From: 2-02-FULL-66-14 sp964651335
GTDB lineage: Bacteria; Pseudomonadota; Gammaproteobacteria; Burkholderiales; SG8-39
Length of the DNA: 64,000 nt
Assembly (NCBI GenBank): GCA_964651335.1
Contig: CAZYVT010000005.1
Coordinates: 33,777-97,776, forward strand
Direction: 5' to 3'
Shown here: in pieces, positions 33,005-41,203 of the stretch
Layout of the letters: every line of letters starts with the position of its first letter
How positions within the stretch are numbered: the stretch's first letter is position 1
Position numbers and translations under genes: made by a program
Notes under the pieces: generated by a model
Databases searched by the model: none
Seen by the model: only the letters and a program-made list of their open reading frames with translations
What the model was told of the DNA's origin: nothing

Positions 33005-33982
33005 ATGGACACCGAAAGCCCGGTCACGCCGGTGCCGAAGCACCTGCAGTTCCGCGTCGCGCTGTTGCTCGCGCTGACGCTGCTGATCGCCATCGGCTTC
33101 GTGGCGTATGTGCTCTATGCGCGCGGCGTGTTCGAGGCGGTGCAGCGCCTGACCCTGGTGGCGGACAACGCCGAGGGCGTGAGCGTGCGGATGGACCTGA
33201 CGTTTTCCGGCTTCCCGATCGGGACCGTGCGCCGGATCGCGCTCACCGAGGATGGCAAGGCGCGCATCGAGATCGACGTGCCGCAGCGCGAGGCGAAATG
33301 GCTGCGCACCACCAGCGTGTTCACCCTGGAGCGGGGGCTGGTCGGCGGCGCGAAAATCCGGGTCTACAGCGGCAATCTTCGCGACCCGCCGCTTCCCGAC
33401 GACGCGGTGCGCCCCGTCCTGCGCGGCGACACGACGGAGGAGATCCCGCAGCTGGTTGCCACGTTGCGCGGCATCCTCGAGAACCTCGAGCGGCTCACCG
33501 GTTCGGGAGGGAGCGTGCAGTCGACCCTCGCCAACCTGCAAACCGTCAGCGAGCGCATGGCCGGGCGCCACGGCGTGCTGGGCGCGGTGCTCGGCGGCGG
33601 CGAGCACGCCGCGAAGGTGATCGCGACGATCGACCGCGCGGGCGCGCTGCTCGCTTCGCTCGAGCGGGCGTCCTCGCGCCTCGACAACTTGCTCGCGAAT
33701 ACCGACCGGCGCGTGCTGGGAGACGGCGGCGTGGTGGAAGAGACGCGCAAGGCGGTGGTGCAGGCGGAGGCGGTCCTCGGAGACATGCGCGAGAGCCTGA
33801 AGAAAATGGATGCGGTGCTTGCCGACGCGCAGACCGTGAGCACGAACGCGAAGGCGGCGACGACGGACCTCGCACGGCTGCGCGCCGAAGTGGACGAGAG
33901 CCTGCGCAAGGTTTCGCGGTTGATCGACGAGATCAACCGCAAGTGGCCGTTCAAGCGCGAAACGGAGATCACGTTGCCGTGA
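33005..33982 (+). CDS. MCE-domain (MlaD-like) periplasmic lipid-transfer protein
   Basis: 325 residues with one N-terminal membrane anchor (about 18-40), a single MCE domain (about 45-125, VSVRMDLTFSGFPIGTVRRI) and a long Ala-rich helical/coiled-coil region (150-315) typical of MCE proteins that form hexameric tunnels. It works with the permease encoded one base upstream. Followed directly by a lipoprotein gene (GTGA overlap). Family certain; the transported molecule is unknown. Confidence 0.92.
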   Translation: MDTESPVTPVPKHLQFRVALLLALTLLIAIGFVAYVLYARGVFEAVQRLTLVADNAEGVSVRMDLTFSGFPIGTVRRIALTEDGKARIEIDVPQREAKWLRTTSVFTLERGLVGGAKIRVYSGNLRDPPLPDDAVRPVLRGDTTEEIPQLVATLRGILENLERLTGSGGSVQSTLANLQTVSERMAGRHGVLGAVLGGGEHAAKVIATIDRAGALLASLERASSRLDNLLANTDRRVLGDGGVVEETRKAVVQAEAVLGDMRESLKKMDAVLADAQTVSTNAKAATTDLARLRAEVDESLRKVSRLIDEINRKWPFKRETEITLP

Positions 33983-34566
33983 GAGCCGCCTTGCTTGTTG
34001 TCGTGGCGATCGTGGCGGGCTGTGCTGGCGGGCCGCCACCGCCCGACTGGCAATTGAACGCGCGCGGCGCGCTGGCCCAGTTCGAGCGCTACTACCTGGC
34101 GGGCGACACGCAGCTCGCGGAGAAAGAGTTCGCGCACGCCAGGGCCGAGATCGCGCGCACCGGCCGCGGCGATCTGATGGCGCGCGCCGAGCTCGTGCGC
34201 TGCGCTGCGCACACTGCAAGCCTCGAGTTCGACGATTGCCCGGGGTTCGAGGCGCTGCGCACAGATGCGGGTCCTGAGGAACTGGCCTACGCGGAGTACC
34301 TGGCGGGCCGTGGGGCGCGCGCCGTGGGCGAAGAGCCGCTTTCGCGCTTGGTTGCGGCCGGGGTGCGACTCAGGACCGCGAAGATCACGCCCGAAGGAAT
34401 CGCCAACGCCGTCGAGATTGCTTCGTCGCAAGGCTGGCGGCGCCCGCTGCTCGCGTGGCTCGGCGTGCAGGAGAAGCGCGCGGAAGAGGCGGGGGACCAA
34501 GTTGCGCGACAGAGCATTCGGCGGCGGATCGAGCGGGTGACTGGCGCAGACGCAAGGTCGCGGTAG
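33979..34566 (+). CDS. putative lipoprotein of the MlaE/MCE operon
   Basis: 195 residues from GTG 33979, overlapping the MCE gene stop as GTGA. Signal RAALLVVVAIVAGCAGG has lipobox VAGC, so the protein is probably an outer-membrane lipoprotein. The mature part is helical and Ala/Glu/Arg-rich (QFERYYLAGDTQLAEKEF) with a TPR-like feel and two cysteines near residues 75-87. Position suggests it is the outer-membrane component of the MCE transport system, comparable in role though not in sequence to MlaA or PqiC. No named family recognised. Confidence 0.8.
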   Translation: MRAALLVVVAIVAGCAGGPPPPDWQLNARGALAQFERYYLAGDTQLAEKEFAHARAEIARTGRGDLMARAELVRCAAHTASLEFDDCPGFEALRTDAGPEELAYAEYLAGRGARAVGEEPLSRLVAAGVRLRTAKITPEGIANAVEIASSQGWRRPLLAWLGVQEKRAEEAGDQVARQSIRRRIERVTGADARSR

Positions 34567-34730
34567 CCTGCGGCGACCGGACAACGATCCGCCGGCTTAT
34601 TTGCATTTGAGACGCGGCTTTCAGTAACGCTCGCAACAGCTTAATTATTTACGGTTTTCTGCTTCGTAGATCCAGCTTCGGATTGCGACGCTAAGTCTTT
34701 GTTGGGCCAAAGAAAATTGTAAGTCCTTGC

Positions 34731-34760
34731 TTGACCTCCGGTCCTTTTTTCGCATAAAGT
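34731..34760 (+). promoter_or_regulatory. candidate dcw-cluster promoter
   Basis: TTGACC (34731-34736) and TAAAGT (34755-34760) are spaced 18 bases, a plausible sigma-70 promoter about 75 bases upstream of mraZ. The surrounding stretch is the most AT-rich spacer in this part of the window. The -10 element overlaps the first MraZ-type box. Confidence 0.5.
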
Positions 34761-34795
34761 GGGAAAACGTAGAAAAAAGTGGCTTTATTCTGGCT
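34756..34795 (+). promoter_or_regulatory. MraZ box array
   Basis: AAAGTGG occurs at 34756-34762 and again at 34776-34782, exactly 20 bases apart. A degraded unit (AACGTAG, 34766-34772) lies between them and a TGGCT follows at 34791. The ten-base phasing matches MraZ operators known from other bacteria (direct TGGGN or AAAGTGG repeats), and the array overlaps the predicted -10, so MraZ should autorepress the cluster here. Confidence 0.6.
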
Positions 34796-34833
34796 TCACG
34801 GCCGTAAAAAGAAAAGGCGGAGGCAAGCGAGGG

Positions 34834-35283
34834 ATGGGAGAGGCATATCACGGTGCGGCCGTCATTACGCTCGATGCGAAGGGCCGGCTCGCCATTCCCA
34901 CGCGCCATCGCGAAACGCTGGCCACGCCCCGCAAGCCGCTCGTCCTGACCGCGCACCCGGACGGCTGCGCGCTCCTGTACCAGGAACCCGAGTGGGAATC
35001 GGTGCGCGCCCAGGTGGAGAAATTCCCGAGCTTTCACGCCCAGGCAAGCTGGTGGAAGCGCTTGCTGCTCGGGTTCGAGGAGCATGTGTTGCCCGACGGC
35101 TCTGGAAGGATCCTGATTTCCCCCGCGCTCCGGATGCACGCCAAGCTCGAGCGTGAAGTGATGATGTTTGGGCAGGGACGCTATTTCGAACTCTGGGACA
35201 AGGGCGTGTTTAGTGCGAAGCGCGACGGTGCGCTTGCCGGCGGCAGCACGCCGCCTCCGGGCATGGAGGACTTCTCGCTGTGA
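34834..35283 (+). CDS. mraZ: transcriptional regulator MraZ
   Basis: 149 residues with the two AbrB-like repeats of MraZ: ITLDAKGRLAIPTRHRETL near the N-terminus and LPDGSGRILISPALR in the second half. MraZ is a ring-shaped DNA-binding protein that represses its own dcw operon. ATG 34834 has GGAGG (34819-34823) ten bases upstream; the longer frame from 34759 would start inside the operator. It is the first gene of a 16-gene cluster ending with ftsZ, and its stop is 15 bases before rsmH. Confidence 0.96.
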   Translation: MGEAYHGAAVITLDAKGRLAIPTRHRETLATPRKPLVLTAHPDGCALLYQEPEWESVRAQVEKFPSFHAQASWWKRLLLGFEEHVLPDGSGRILISPALRMHAKLEREVMMFGQGRYFELWDKGVFSAKRDGALAGGSTPPPGMEDFSL

Positions 35284-35298
35284 GCGCCGGGCCGAGCG

Positions 35299-36282
35299 AT
35301 GAGCGAACCCAGCCCCGGTCATCGCGCAGTTCTGCTCGCGGAATCCGTTGCCGCGCTCGCGGTGCGCGCGGACGGCATCTACGTCGATGCAACCTTCGGT
35401 CGCGGCGGGCACAGCCGGGCGATTCTCGCGTTGCTCGGCTCCGCGGGCCGTCTCATTGCGCTCGACCGCGACCCGGAGGCCGTGCTTGCGGCGCGCGAAA
35501 TCTCCGATCCGCGCTTTTCGATCACGCACGCGCCGTTTTCCGAGCTGACGCGCGTGCTCGACGCGCATGCAGTGGGACTCGTGCACGGGGTGCTTGCGGA
35601 CCTCGGCGCGTCATCGCCGCAGTTCGAAGACCCGGCGCGCGGCTTTTCCTTCAGCGCCGATGGACCGCTCGACATGCGAATGGACCCGACGCGGGGCGTG
35701 TCCGCGGCGGACTGGCTGGCCACGGCGACCGAGCCGCAGATCCGGGAGGCGATCGAACAATATGGCGAAGAACGGTTTGCTAAACAGATTGCAGCGGCGA
35801 TTGCTAGTGCTCGCGCACGCGAACCCATCGTCCGCACCCAGCAACTTGCCGCACTCGTGGCTGCGGCGGTCCGCACACGGGAAGCCGGCCAGAATCCGGC
35901 GACGCGCACCTTTCAGGCTCTACGGATTCTCGTCAATAGGGAGCTTGAGGAAGTGTCGCTGATGCTGCCTCAGGCGGTTGCGCGGCTTGCCCGGGGCGGA
36001 AGGCTCGCTGTGGTGAGCTTCCATTCGCTCGAGGACCGCATCGTCAAGCGCTTCGTGCGCGCCCTGGCGCAGCCGCTGCTGCCACGGGAATTGCCGATTC
36101 GCGCCAGCGAGATGCCACAAGCGGCGCTCAGAATCGTAGGCCGCGCGCTCCGTCCCGGCGCCGGCGAGGTCGCAGCCAACCCGCGCGCGCGGAGCGCCGT
36201 GCTGCGGGTCGCGGAACGCACGGCGGCGCCCCTGGATCCCGCACTGATCACCCGAATCGAGCCCGACGCGTGGCGAAGCTGA
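35299..36282 (+). CDS. rsmH: 16S rRNA m4C1402 methyltransferase RsmH (MraW)
   Basis: 327 residues. SAM-binding motif YVDATFGRGGHSRAIL, then IALDRDPEAV, VHGVLADLGASSPQFEDPARGFSF and the C-terminal VVSFHSLEDRIVKRF all match RsmH, which methylates N4 of C1402 in the ribosomal P site. ATG 35299 is the natural start (MSEPSPGHRAVLLAES). Its end overlaps ftsL by 13 bases. Standard second gene of the dcw cluster. Confidence 0.97.
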   Translation: MSEPSPGHRAVLLAESVAALAVRADGIYVDATFGRGGHSRAILALLGSAGRLIALDRDPEAVLAAREISDPRFSITHAPFSELTRVLDAHAVGLVHGVLADLGASSPQFEDPARGFSFSADGPLDMRMDPTRGVSAADWLATATEPQIREAIEQYGEERFAKQIAAAIASARAREPIVRTQQLAALVAAAVRTREAGQNPATRTFQALRILVNRELEEVSLMLPQAVARLARGGRLAVVSFHSLEDRIVKRFVRALAQPLLPRELPIRASEMPQAALRIVGRALRPGAGEVAANPRARSAVLRVAERTAAPLDPALITRIEPDAWRS

Positions 36283-36551
36283 ACCTTCTCCTCCTCCTCG
36301 TTCTCCTCGCCTGCGCGCTCGGGCTCGTCTCTTCCCAACACCAGGCACGCAAGCTCTTTTCGCAGCTCGAGTTCGAGCAAGGCCGGGCGCGCGAACTCGA
36401 GGTCGAGTACGGGCAGTTGCAGCTGGAATCGAGCACCTGGGGTCTGCACGCGCGCGTCGAGAAAATCGCCTCCGGGACTCTCGGCCTGCGCGCGCCCGAT
36501 CCGCGACGGGTGCGTGTCATCGAGCTGCGCGACGCCGCGACGAAGCCGTGA
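36270..36551 (+). CDS. ftsL: cell division protein FtsL
   Basis: 93 residues from GTG 36270. One N-terminal membrane helix (about 4-23) and a periplasmic leucine-zipper-like coil with LFSQLEFEQGRARELEVEYGQ broken up by heptads, ending ELRDAATKP. Small bitopic division protein that complexes with FtsB and FtsQ and activates FtsWI. Identified by size, topology and invariant position between rsmH and ftsI. Overlaps both neighbours (13 bases with rsmH, GTGA with ftsI). Confidence 0.92.
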   Translation: MAKLNLLLLLVLLACALGLVSSQHQARKLFSQLEFEQGRARELEVEYGQLQLESSTWGLHARVEKIASGTLGLRAPDPRRVRVIELRDAATKP

Positions 36552-38275
36552 GCCTCGCTTCCGCACCCGCACTGGTACGCCTGCCGATCTGGCGCGCGCG
36601 ATTTGTGCTGATCGCGTTTCTCGCCGCGTTCGGCGTGCTCGTCGCGCGCGCGGTTTACCTGCAGGCGCTGAAGACCGAGTTTCTGCAGGAAAAGGGCGAT
36701 GCGCGGTATTCGCGCGTGCTCGAAATGCCGGCGACGCGAGGGCGGATTCTCGACCGCAACGGCGATGCGCTCGCGATCTCGACGCCGGTGAAGTCGGTCT
36801 GGGCGATTCCCGAGGACGTAAAGGCGTCGCCCGCCCAGCTGCAGCGCCTGGCTGCGCTCCTCGACATGGTGCCGCGCGAGCTCGAAAGGAGAATCTCGGA
36901 CGTCTCGCACGATTTTGTCTATCTCAAGCGCCAGATTCCGCCCGAAACCGCGGCGCACGTGGCAGAGCTGGGCATTCCGGGCCTCTATCAGCACCGCGAG
37001 TTTCGCCGCTACTACCCGGGTGGCGAGACGATGGCGCACGTGGTCGGTTTCACCGGGGTGGCGGACTCCGGCCAGGAAGGCATCGAGCTTGCCTTCCAGG
37101 CGAGCCTCGCCGGCGCGCCCGGGAGCCGGCGCGTCATCAAGGACCGCCTCGGCCATGTCGTCGAGGACGTCGAATCGATTCGCGCCGCGCAGGACGGCAG
37201 GGACCTGAGACTTGCGCTCGACGGAAAGATCCAGAGCCTCGCGTTCGCGGCGCTGAGCAGTGCGGTCGAAGCGCACCGGGCGAAGGCGGGCGCGGTGATC
37301 GCGCTCGATGCGCGCACCGGAGAAGTGGTTGCGCTCGCCAATGTTCCGTCCTACAACCCGAACAACCGCGCGAGATTGAGCGGCGCGCAACTGCGTAACC
37401 GCACCATCACCGATCTGTTCGAGCCTGGCTCCACGCTCAAGCCGTTCACCGTGGCGCTCGCGATGGAGCTCGGCAGGGTGACGCCGCAAACCGTAATCCA
37501 GACCGCACCCGGTACGCTCACGATCGCCCGCTACACGATCCACGATGCGCACGCCTCGGGCGCACTCACAGTCGCGCAGATCGTCCAGAAGTCCTCCAAC
37601 GTCGGCGCGGCGAAAATCGCGCTCAGTCTTCCGCGCGAGGAAATGCACGAGTTCTACCGGCGTCTGGGCTTCGGCACGCCGCCGCAGCTCGGCTTTCCCG
37701 GCGAGGCGTCCGGAAAGCTGCGTGACGCAAAGACCTGGCGTCCGATCGAACAGGCGACCATGGCCTACGGCCACGGCATCTCGGTGAGCCTGGTCCAGCT
37801 TGCACGCGCCTACACCGTGTTCGCCCGCGACGGCGACCTCGTTGCACTTTCTCTGGTGAAGACGGGCATGCCGGCCGCGGGCCGGCAGGTGGTGAGCCCG
37901 GAGACCGCGCGGGAGATTCGCGCGATGCTCGAAGCGGCAGTGCAGCCGGGCGGTACCGCACCGCGCGCCCGCATCATGGGCTGGCGCGTCGCCGGCAAGA
38001 CCGGAACCGCGCACAAGCAGGAGAACGGCGGCTACGCGGCGCGCAAATACATCGCCGCATTCGTCGGTTTCGCGCCGGCAAGCGCCCCGCGCCTGGTGAT
38101 CGCCGTGATGATCGACGAGCCCGCCGCCGGCCAGTACTACGGCGGGGCGGTGGCGGCTCCGGTATTCGCCCAGATCATGCAGGGCGCGCTCCGGCTGATG
38201 AACGTGCCTCAGGACGCGCCGCTCGCGCCGGTGGAATTCCCGGGCGAAATCGAGGACGCGAGGGAGAGCACCTGA
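36548..38275 (+). CDS. ftsI: septal peptidoglycan transpeptidase FtsI (PBP3)
   Basis: 575 residues from GTG 36548 (GTGA overlap with ftsL). One N-terminal membrane anchor (about 15-38), pedestal domain with TRGRILDRNGDALAIST, and a transpeptidase domain with all three active-site motifs: SxxK at Ser295 (EPGSTLKPF), SxN in KSSNVGAAKI, KTG in AGKTGTAHK. Crosslinks septal peptidoglycan together with FtsW, encoded further down the cluster. A good ribosome site (GGGAG) near its end precedes an ATG at 38275 that is not in the murE frame; see the murE entry. Confidence 0.97.
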   Translation: MSLASAPALVRLPIWRARFVLIAFLAAFGVLVARAVYLQALKTEFLQEKGDARYSRVLEMPATRGRILDRNGDALAISTPVKSVWAIPEDVKASPAQLQRLAALLDMVPRELERRISDVSHDFVYLKRQIPPETAAHVAELGIPGLYQHREFRRYYPGGETMAHVVGFTGVADSGQEGIELAFQASLAGAPGSRRVIKDRLGHVVEDVESIRAAQDGRDLRLALDGKIQSLAFAALSSAVEAHRAKAGAVIALDARTGEVVALANVPSYNPNNRARLSGAQLRNRTITDLFEPGSTLKPFTVALAMELGRVTPQTVIQTAPGTLTIARYTIHDAHASGALTVAQIVQKSSNVGAAKIALSLPREEMHEFYRRLGFGTPPQLGFPGEASGKLRDAKTWRPIEQATMAYGHGISVSLVQLARAYTVFARDGDLVALSLVKTGMPAAGRQVVSPETAREIRAMLEAAVQPGGTAPRARIMGWRVAGKTGTAHKQENGGYAARKYIAAFVGFAPASAPRLVIAVMIDEPAAGQYYGGAVAAPVFAQIMQGALRLMNVPQDAPLAPVEFPGEIEDAREST

Positions 38276-38309
38276 TGCGCGACTGGTTCCTTGCGCTGGT
38301 GGACGCCGT

Positions 38310-39842
38310 GTGGGCGCTCAGCTGCGTGCGCGGCGGCTGTTGGGCGGACGGGTGGGACTGGAACGAACGGACCTCTTCGGACGGCTTGCGGCCCAGGGCG
38401 CGATGATCGAGCGTCTCGTCGCCGACAGCCGTCGTTGCGTGCCGGGCGTTGCGTTCTTCGCTTATCCGGGAGAGTCGTCGGACGGGCGCCGCTACATCGC
38501 CCAGGCGATCGAGCGCGGCGCTGCTGCTGTCCTCTGGGAGTCGACAGACTTTGCCTGGCACGACGATTGGCGCGTGCCGAATGCCGGAGTCAGCGGCCTG
38601 AAGGTGCAGGCGGGCAATCTCGCGCACGAATTCTACGGCCGCCCCTCCGAATCGCTGTGGGTGTGCGGCGTCACCGGAACCAACGGCAAGACCTCCTGCT
38701 CCCAGTGGCTCGCGGCGTTGCTCGGAAAGTGTGGTGCGAAAACCGGGGTGATCGGCACTCTGGGGAGCGGTTTTCCGGGAGCGCTTTCGGAGGAGGTCAA
38801 TACCACGCCGGATGCGCTTGAGCTGCACCGCAGGCTCGCCGGGTTCAGGCGGGAGGGCGCGCGCGGCGTCGCGATGGAGGTGTCCTCGCACGGCCTGGTG
38901 CAGGGGCGCGTGAACGGCGTCGTGTTCGATTGCGCGCTGTTCACCAACCTCTCGCACGATCATCTCGATTATCACGGCACACTGGCGGCGTACGCCGCGG
39001 CGAAGTCACGGCTGTTCGATGCGCCGGGACTGGCCGCAGCAGTGCTCAATCTCGATGACGTGCTCGGCGTGCGGCTCGCGCAACGACTTTCCGGCCGGGG
39101 CGTGTGCACGATCGGTTACTGCCTGTCGGAGGCGGCAGTGGCCCCCGGAAGCGTGACTGAGTACATCGCCGCGCGCGAGATCCGCATCGCGGGCGATGTC
39201 TCGGAAGCGGTGCTCGGGTCCAGTTGGGGCGACGCCCAAGTGCGCATCAATCAGCCCGGCCGTTTCAATGTCGCCAACGCGCTCGGTGTGCTCGGCTGCC
39301 TGCTTGCTTACGGGATCCCGTTCCGCGACGCCGCAGCTCTGCTCGCGAACCTTCCTGGATTGCCGGGACGGATGCAGCGCATTGGCGGCGACGACCGACC
39401 GCTCGTGGTAGTCGATTACGCGCACACCCCGGACGCACTCGAGAAGGTGTTGCAGGCGCTTCGCCCCGTGGCTGCGGCGCGCGGCGGCAGGCTTGCCGTC
39501 GTGTTCGGCGCTGGCGGGGACCGCGACCCCGCCAAGCGCGCGCTGATGGGTGCAGCCGCTTCCCGTCACGCCGATCGCGTCGTGCTCACCTCGGACAACC
39601 CGCGAAGCGAGGATCCGCTCGCCATCATCGAAGCGATCCGCGCCGGCGTCACGGCCCCATACGTCATCGAGCCGGACCGCAGCGCAGCCATCGAGCGCAC
39701 GGTCCGCGAGACGCAGGCCGCCGACGTCATCCTCATTGCCGGCAAGGGGCATGAGACGGTGCAGGAGATCTCCGGGCGCCAATTGCCGTTCTCCGACGCA
39801 GTCGTCGCCGCCGCGGCGCTCGAGCGCTGGAGAGGCGAATGA
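38310..39842 (+). CDS. murE: UDP-MurNAc-L-Ala-D-Glu:meso-DAP ligase MurE
   Basis: About 510 residues from GTG 38310. N-terminal domain IERLVADSRRCVPGVAFFAYPG, ATP loop GVTGTNGKTSCSQWL, central EVSSHGLVQGR, and the C-terminal DNPRSEDP whose DNPR motif specifies meso-diaminopimelate as the amino acid added. The start is uncertain. The best ribosome site and a TGATG junction point to ATG 38275, but that frame stops at 38406 after 43 codons; in the murE frame only GTG 38310, TTG 38340, GTG 38352 or ATG 38403 are available. Homology of TDLFGRLAAQG favours a start at or before 38352. ATGA overlap with murF. Confidence 0.92.
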   Translation: MGAQLRARRLLGGRVGLERTDLFGRLAAQGAMIERLVADSRRCVPGVAFFAYPGESSDGRRYIAQAIERGAAAVLWESTDFAWHDDWRVPNAGVSGLKVQAGNLAHEFYGRPSESLWVCGVTGTNGKTSCSQWLAALLGKCGAKTGVIGTLGSGFPGALSEEVNTTPDALELHRRLAGFRREGARGVAMEVSSHGLVQGRVNGVVFDCALFTNLSHDHLDYHGTLAAYAAAKSRLFDAPGLAAAVLNLDDVLGVRLAQRLSGRGVCTIGYCLSEAAVAPGSVTEYIAAREIRIAGDVSEAVLGSSWGDAQVRINQPGRFNVANALGVLGCLLAYGIPFRDAAALLANLPGLPGRMQRIGGDDRPLVVVDYAHTPDALEKVLQALRPVAAARGGRLAVVFGAGGDRDPAKRALMGAAASRHADRVVLTSDNPRSEDPLAIIEAIRAGVTAPYVIEPDRSAAIERTVRETQAADVILIAGKGHETVQEISGRQLPFSDAVVAAAALERWRGE

Positions 39843-41203
39843 TGAACCTGCGTGAAGCCGCGATCGCGATCGACGCGCGCGTGCGGGGCGCCAACGTGCG
39901 TTTCGGCGCCGTTTCGACCGACAGCCGCACCATCGGCAGGGACGAGCTTTTTGTCGCCATCCGCGGCGAGCGCTTCGATGGACACCAGTTTCTCGCCGCG
40001 GCGAAGGAGCGCGGCGCCGTGGCCGCGATGGTGGATGAGCGCTACACGGGCGCAGCGCCGCTGCCCGTGCTCGTCGTGGACGAGACGCGGCGCGGCCTCG
40101 GGCGCCTCGGTGCCTGCTGGCGCAAGCGCTTTGCGCCTGTGGTGATTGCGATCACCGGCTCCAACGGCAAGACCACGACCAGGGAGATGCTTGCCTCGAT
40201 CCTGCGCGCGCATGCTGGGGAGGACGCCGCGCTCGCGACCCACGGCAATCTCAACACGGACATCGGCGTGCCCCTCACCCTGCTGCGGATGAACGACTCT
40301 CACCGCTACTGCGCGATCGAGCTCGGCATGAACCATCCGGGGGAGATCGCGGATCTCGCCGCGCTCGCGCAGCCCACGGTTGCGCTCGTCACCAATGCGC
40401 AGCGCGAGCACATGGAGTTCATGCATACGGTCGAAGCCGTGGCTGCCGAGAACGCCTCGGTTTATGGCGTGCTGCCGGCAGGTGGCATTGCGGTGGTGAA
40501 TGCCGACGATCCGCAGCTCGCCACATTTGTCGGCGCGGCCGGCAATCGGAAGATCGTGGACTTCGCCCTTGCAGCGCGAGCGAGCGTCACGGGCGATTAT
40601 TCGCTCACGGCTCTGTCGAGTGAAATACGGGTGCACACGCCGGCAGGCGACGCTTCGGCAGCGCTCGCAATTCCGGGCCTGCACAACGTGTGCAACGCGC
40701 TCGCCGCAGCGGCGAGCGCTTTCGCCGCCGGCATCCCGCCGGCGGCGATCGGAGAAGGTCTCAATGCATTCCGTCCATACGCCGGCCGGATGCAGGTGAA
40801 AAGCCTTGCCTCGGGCGCGACGCTGATCGACGACAGCTACAACGCCAACCCCGATTCGGTCCGCGCCGCGATCGACGTGCTCGCGACCGCGGGCGATGGC
40901 GCGGTGCTCGTGCTCGGCGACATGGGCGAAGTGGGCGACCAGGGGCCGGATTTCCATCTCGAAGTCGGACGCTACGCCGCGGAGCGCGGGATCGGCGCCC
41001 TCTACGCGCTCGGCGAGCTGACGGCGCATGCGGTCGCCGGATTCGGCCGCCGGGGGCGCCACTTTGCCACCGCCGATGAATTGATCGACGCCACCCGAAC
41101 GCGCGCCGTATCCGGGGCGACACTGCTCGTCAAGGGCTCGCGCTTCATGCGCATGGAGCGCGTCGTTGCCGCACTGGCGGGCCCGCAGGCACGGTGCCCC
41201 TGA
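39839..41203 (+). CDS. murF: UDP-MurNAc-tripeptide:D-Ala-D-Ala ligase MurF
   Basis: 454 residues. VSTDSRTIGRDELFVAIRG, ATP loop AITGSNGKTTTREML, HGNLNTDIGVPLTLL, AIELGMNHPGEIA and DDSYNANPDSVRAAI define MurF. It adds D-alanyl-D-alanine to the stem tripeptide in the cytoplasm. ATG 39839 overlaps the murE stop (ATGA). Its 3' end runs to the TGATG junction with mraY. Confidence 0.97.
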   Translation: MMNLREAAIAIDARVRGANVRFGAVSTDSRTIGRDELFVAIRGERFDGHQFLAAAKERGAVAAMVDERYTGAAPLPVLVVDETRRGLGRLGACWRKRFAPVVIAITGSNGKTTTREMLASILRAHAGEDAALATHGNLNTDIGVPLTLLRMNDSHRYCAIELGMNHPGEIADLAALAQPTVALVTNAQREHMEFMHTVEAVAAENASVYGVLPAGGIAVVNADDPQLATFVGAAGNRKIVDFALAARASVTGDYSLTALSSEIRVHTPAGDASAALAIPGLHNVCNALAAAASAFAAGIPPAAIGEGLNAFRPYAGRMQVKSLASGATLIDDSYNANPDSVRAAIDVLATAGDGAVLVLGDMGEVGDQGPDFHLEVGRYAAERGIGALYALGELTAHAVAGFGRRGRHFATADELIDATRTRAVSGATLLVKGSRFMRMERVVAALAGPQARCP

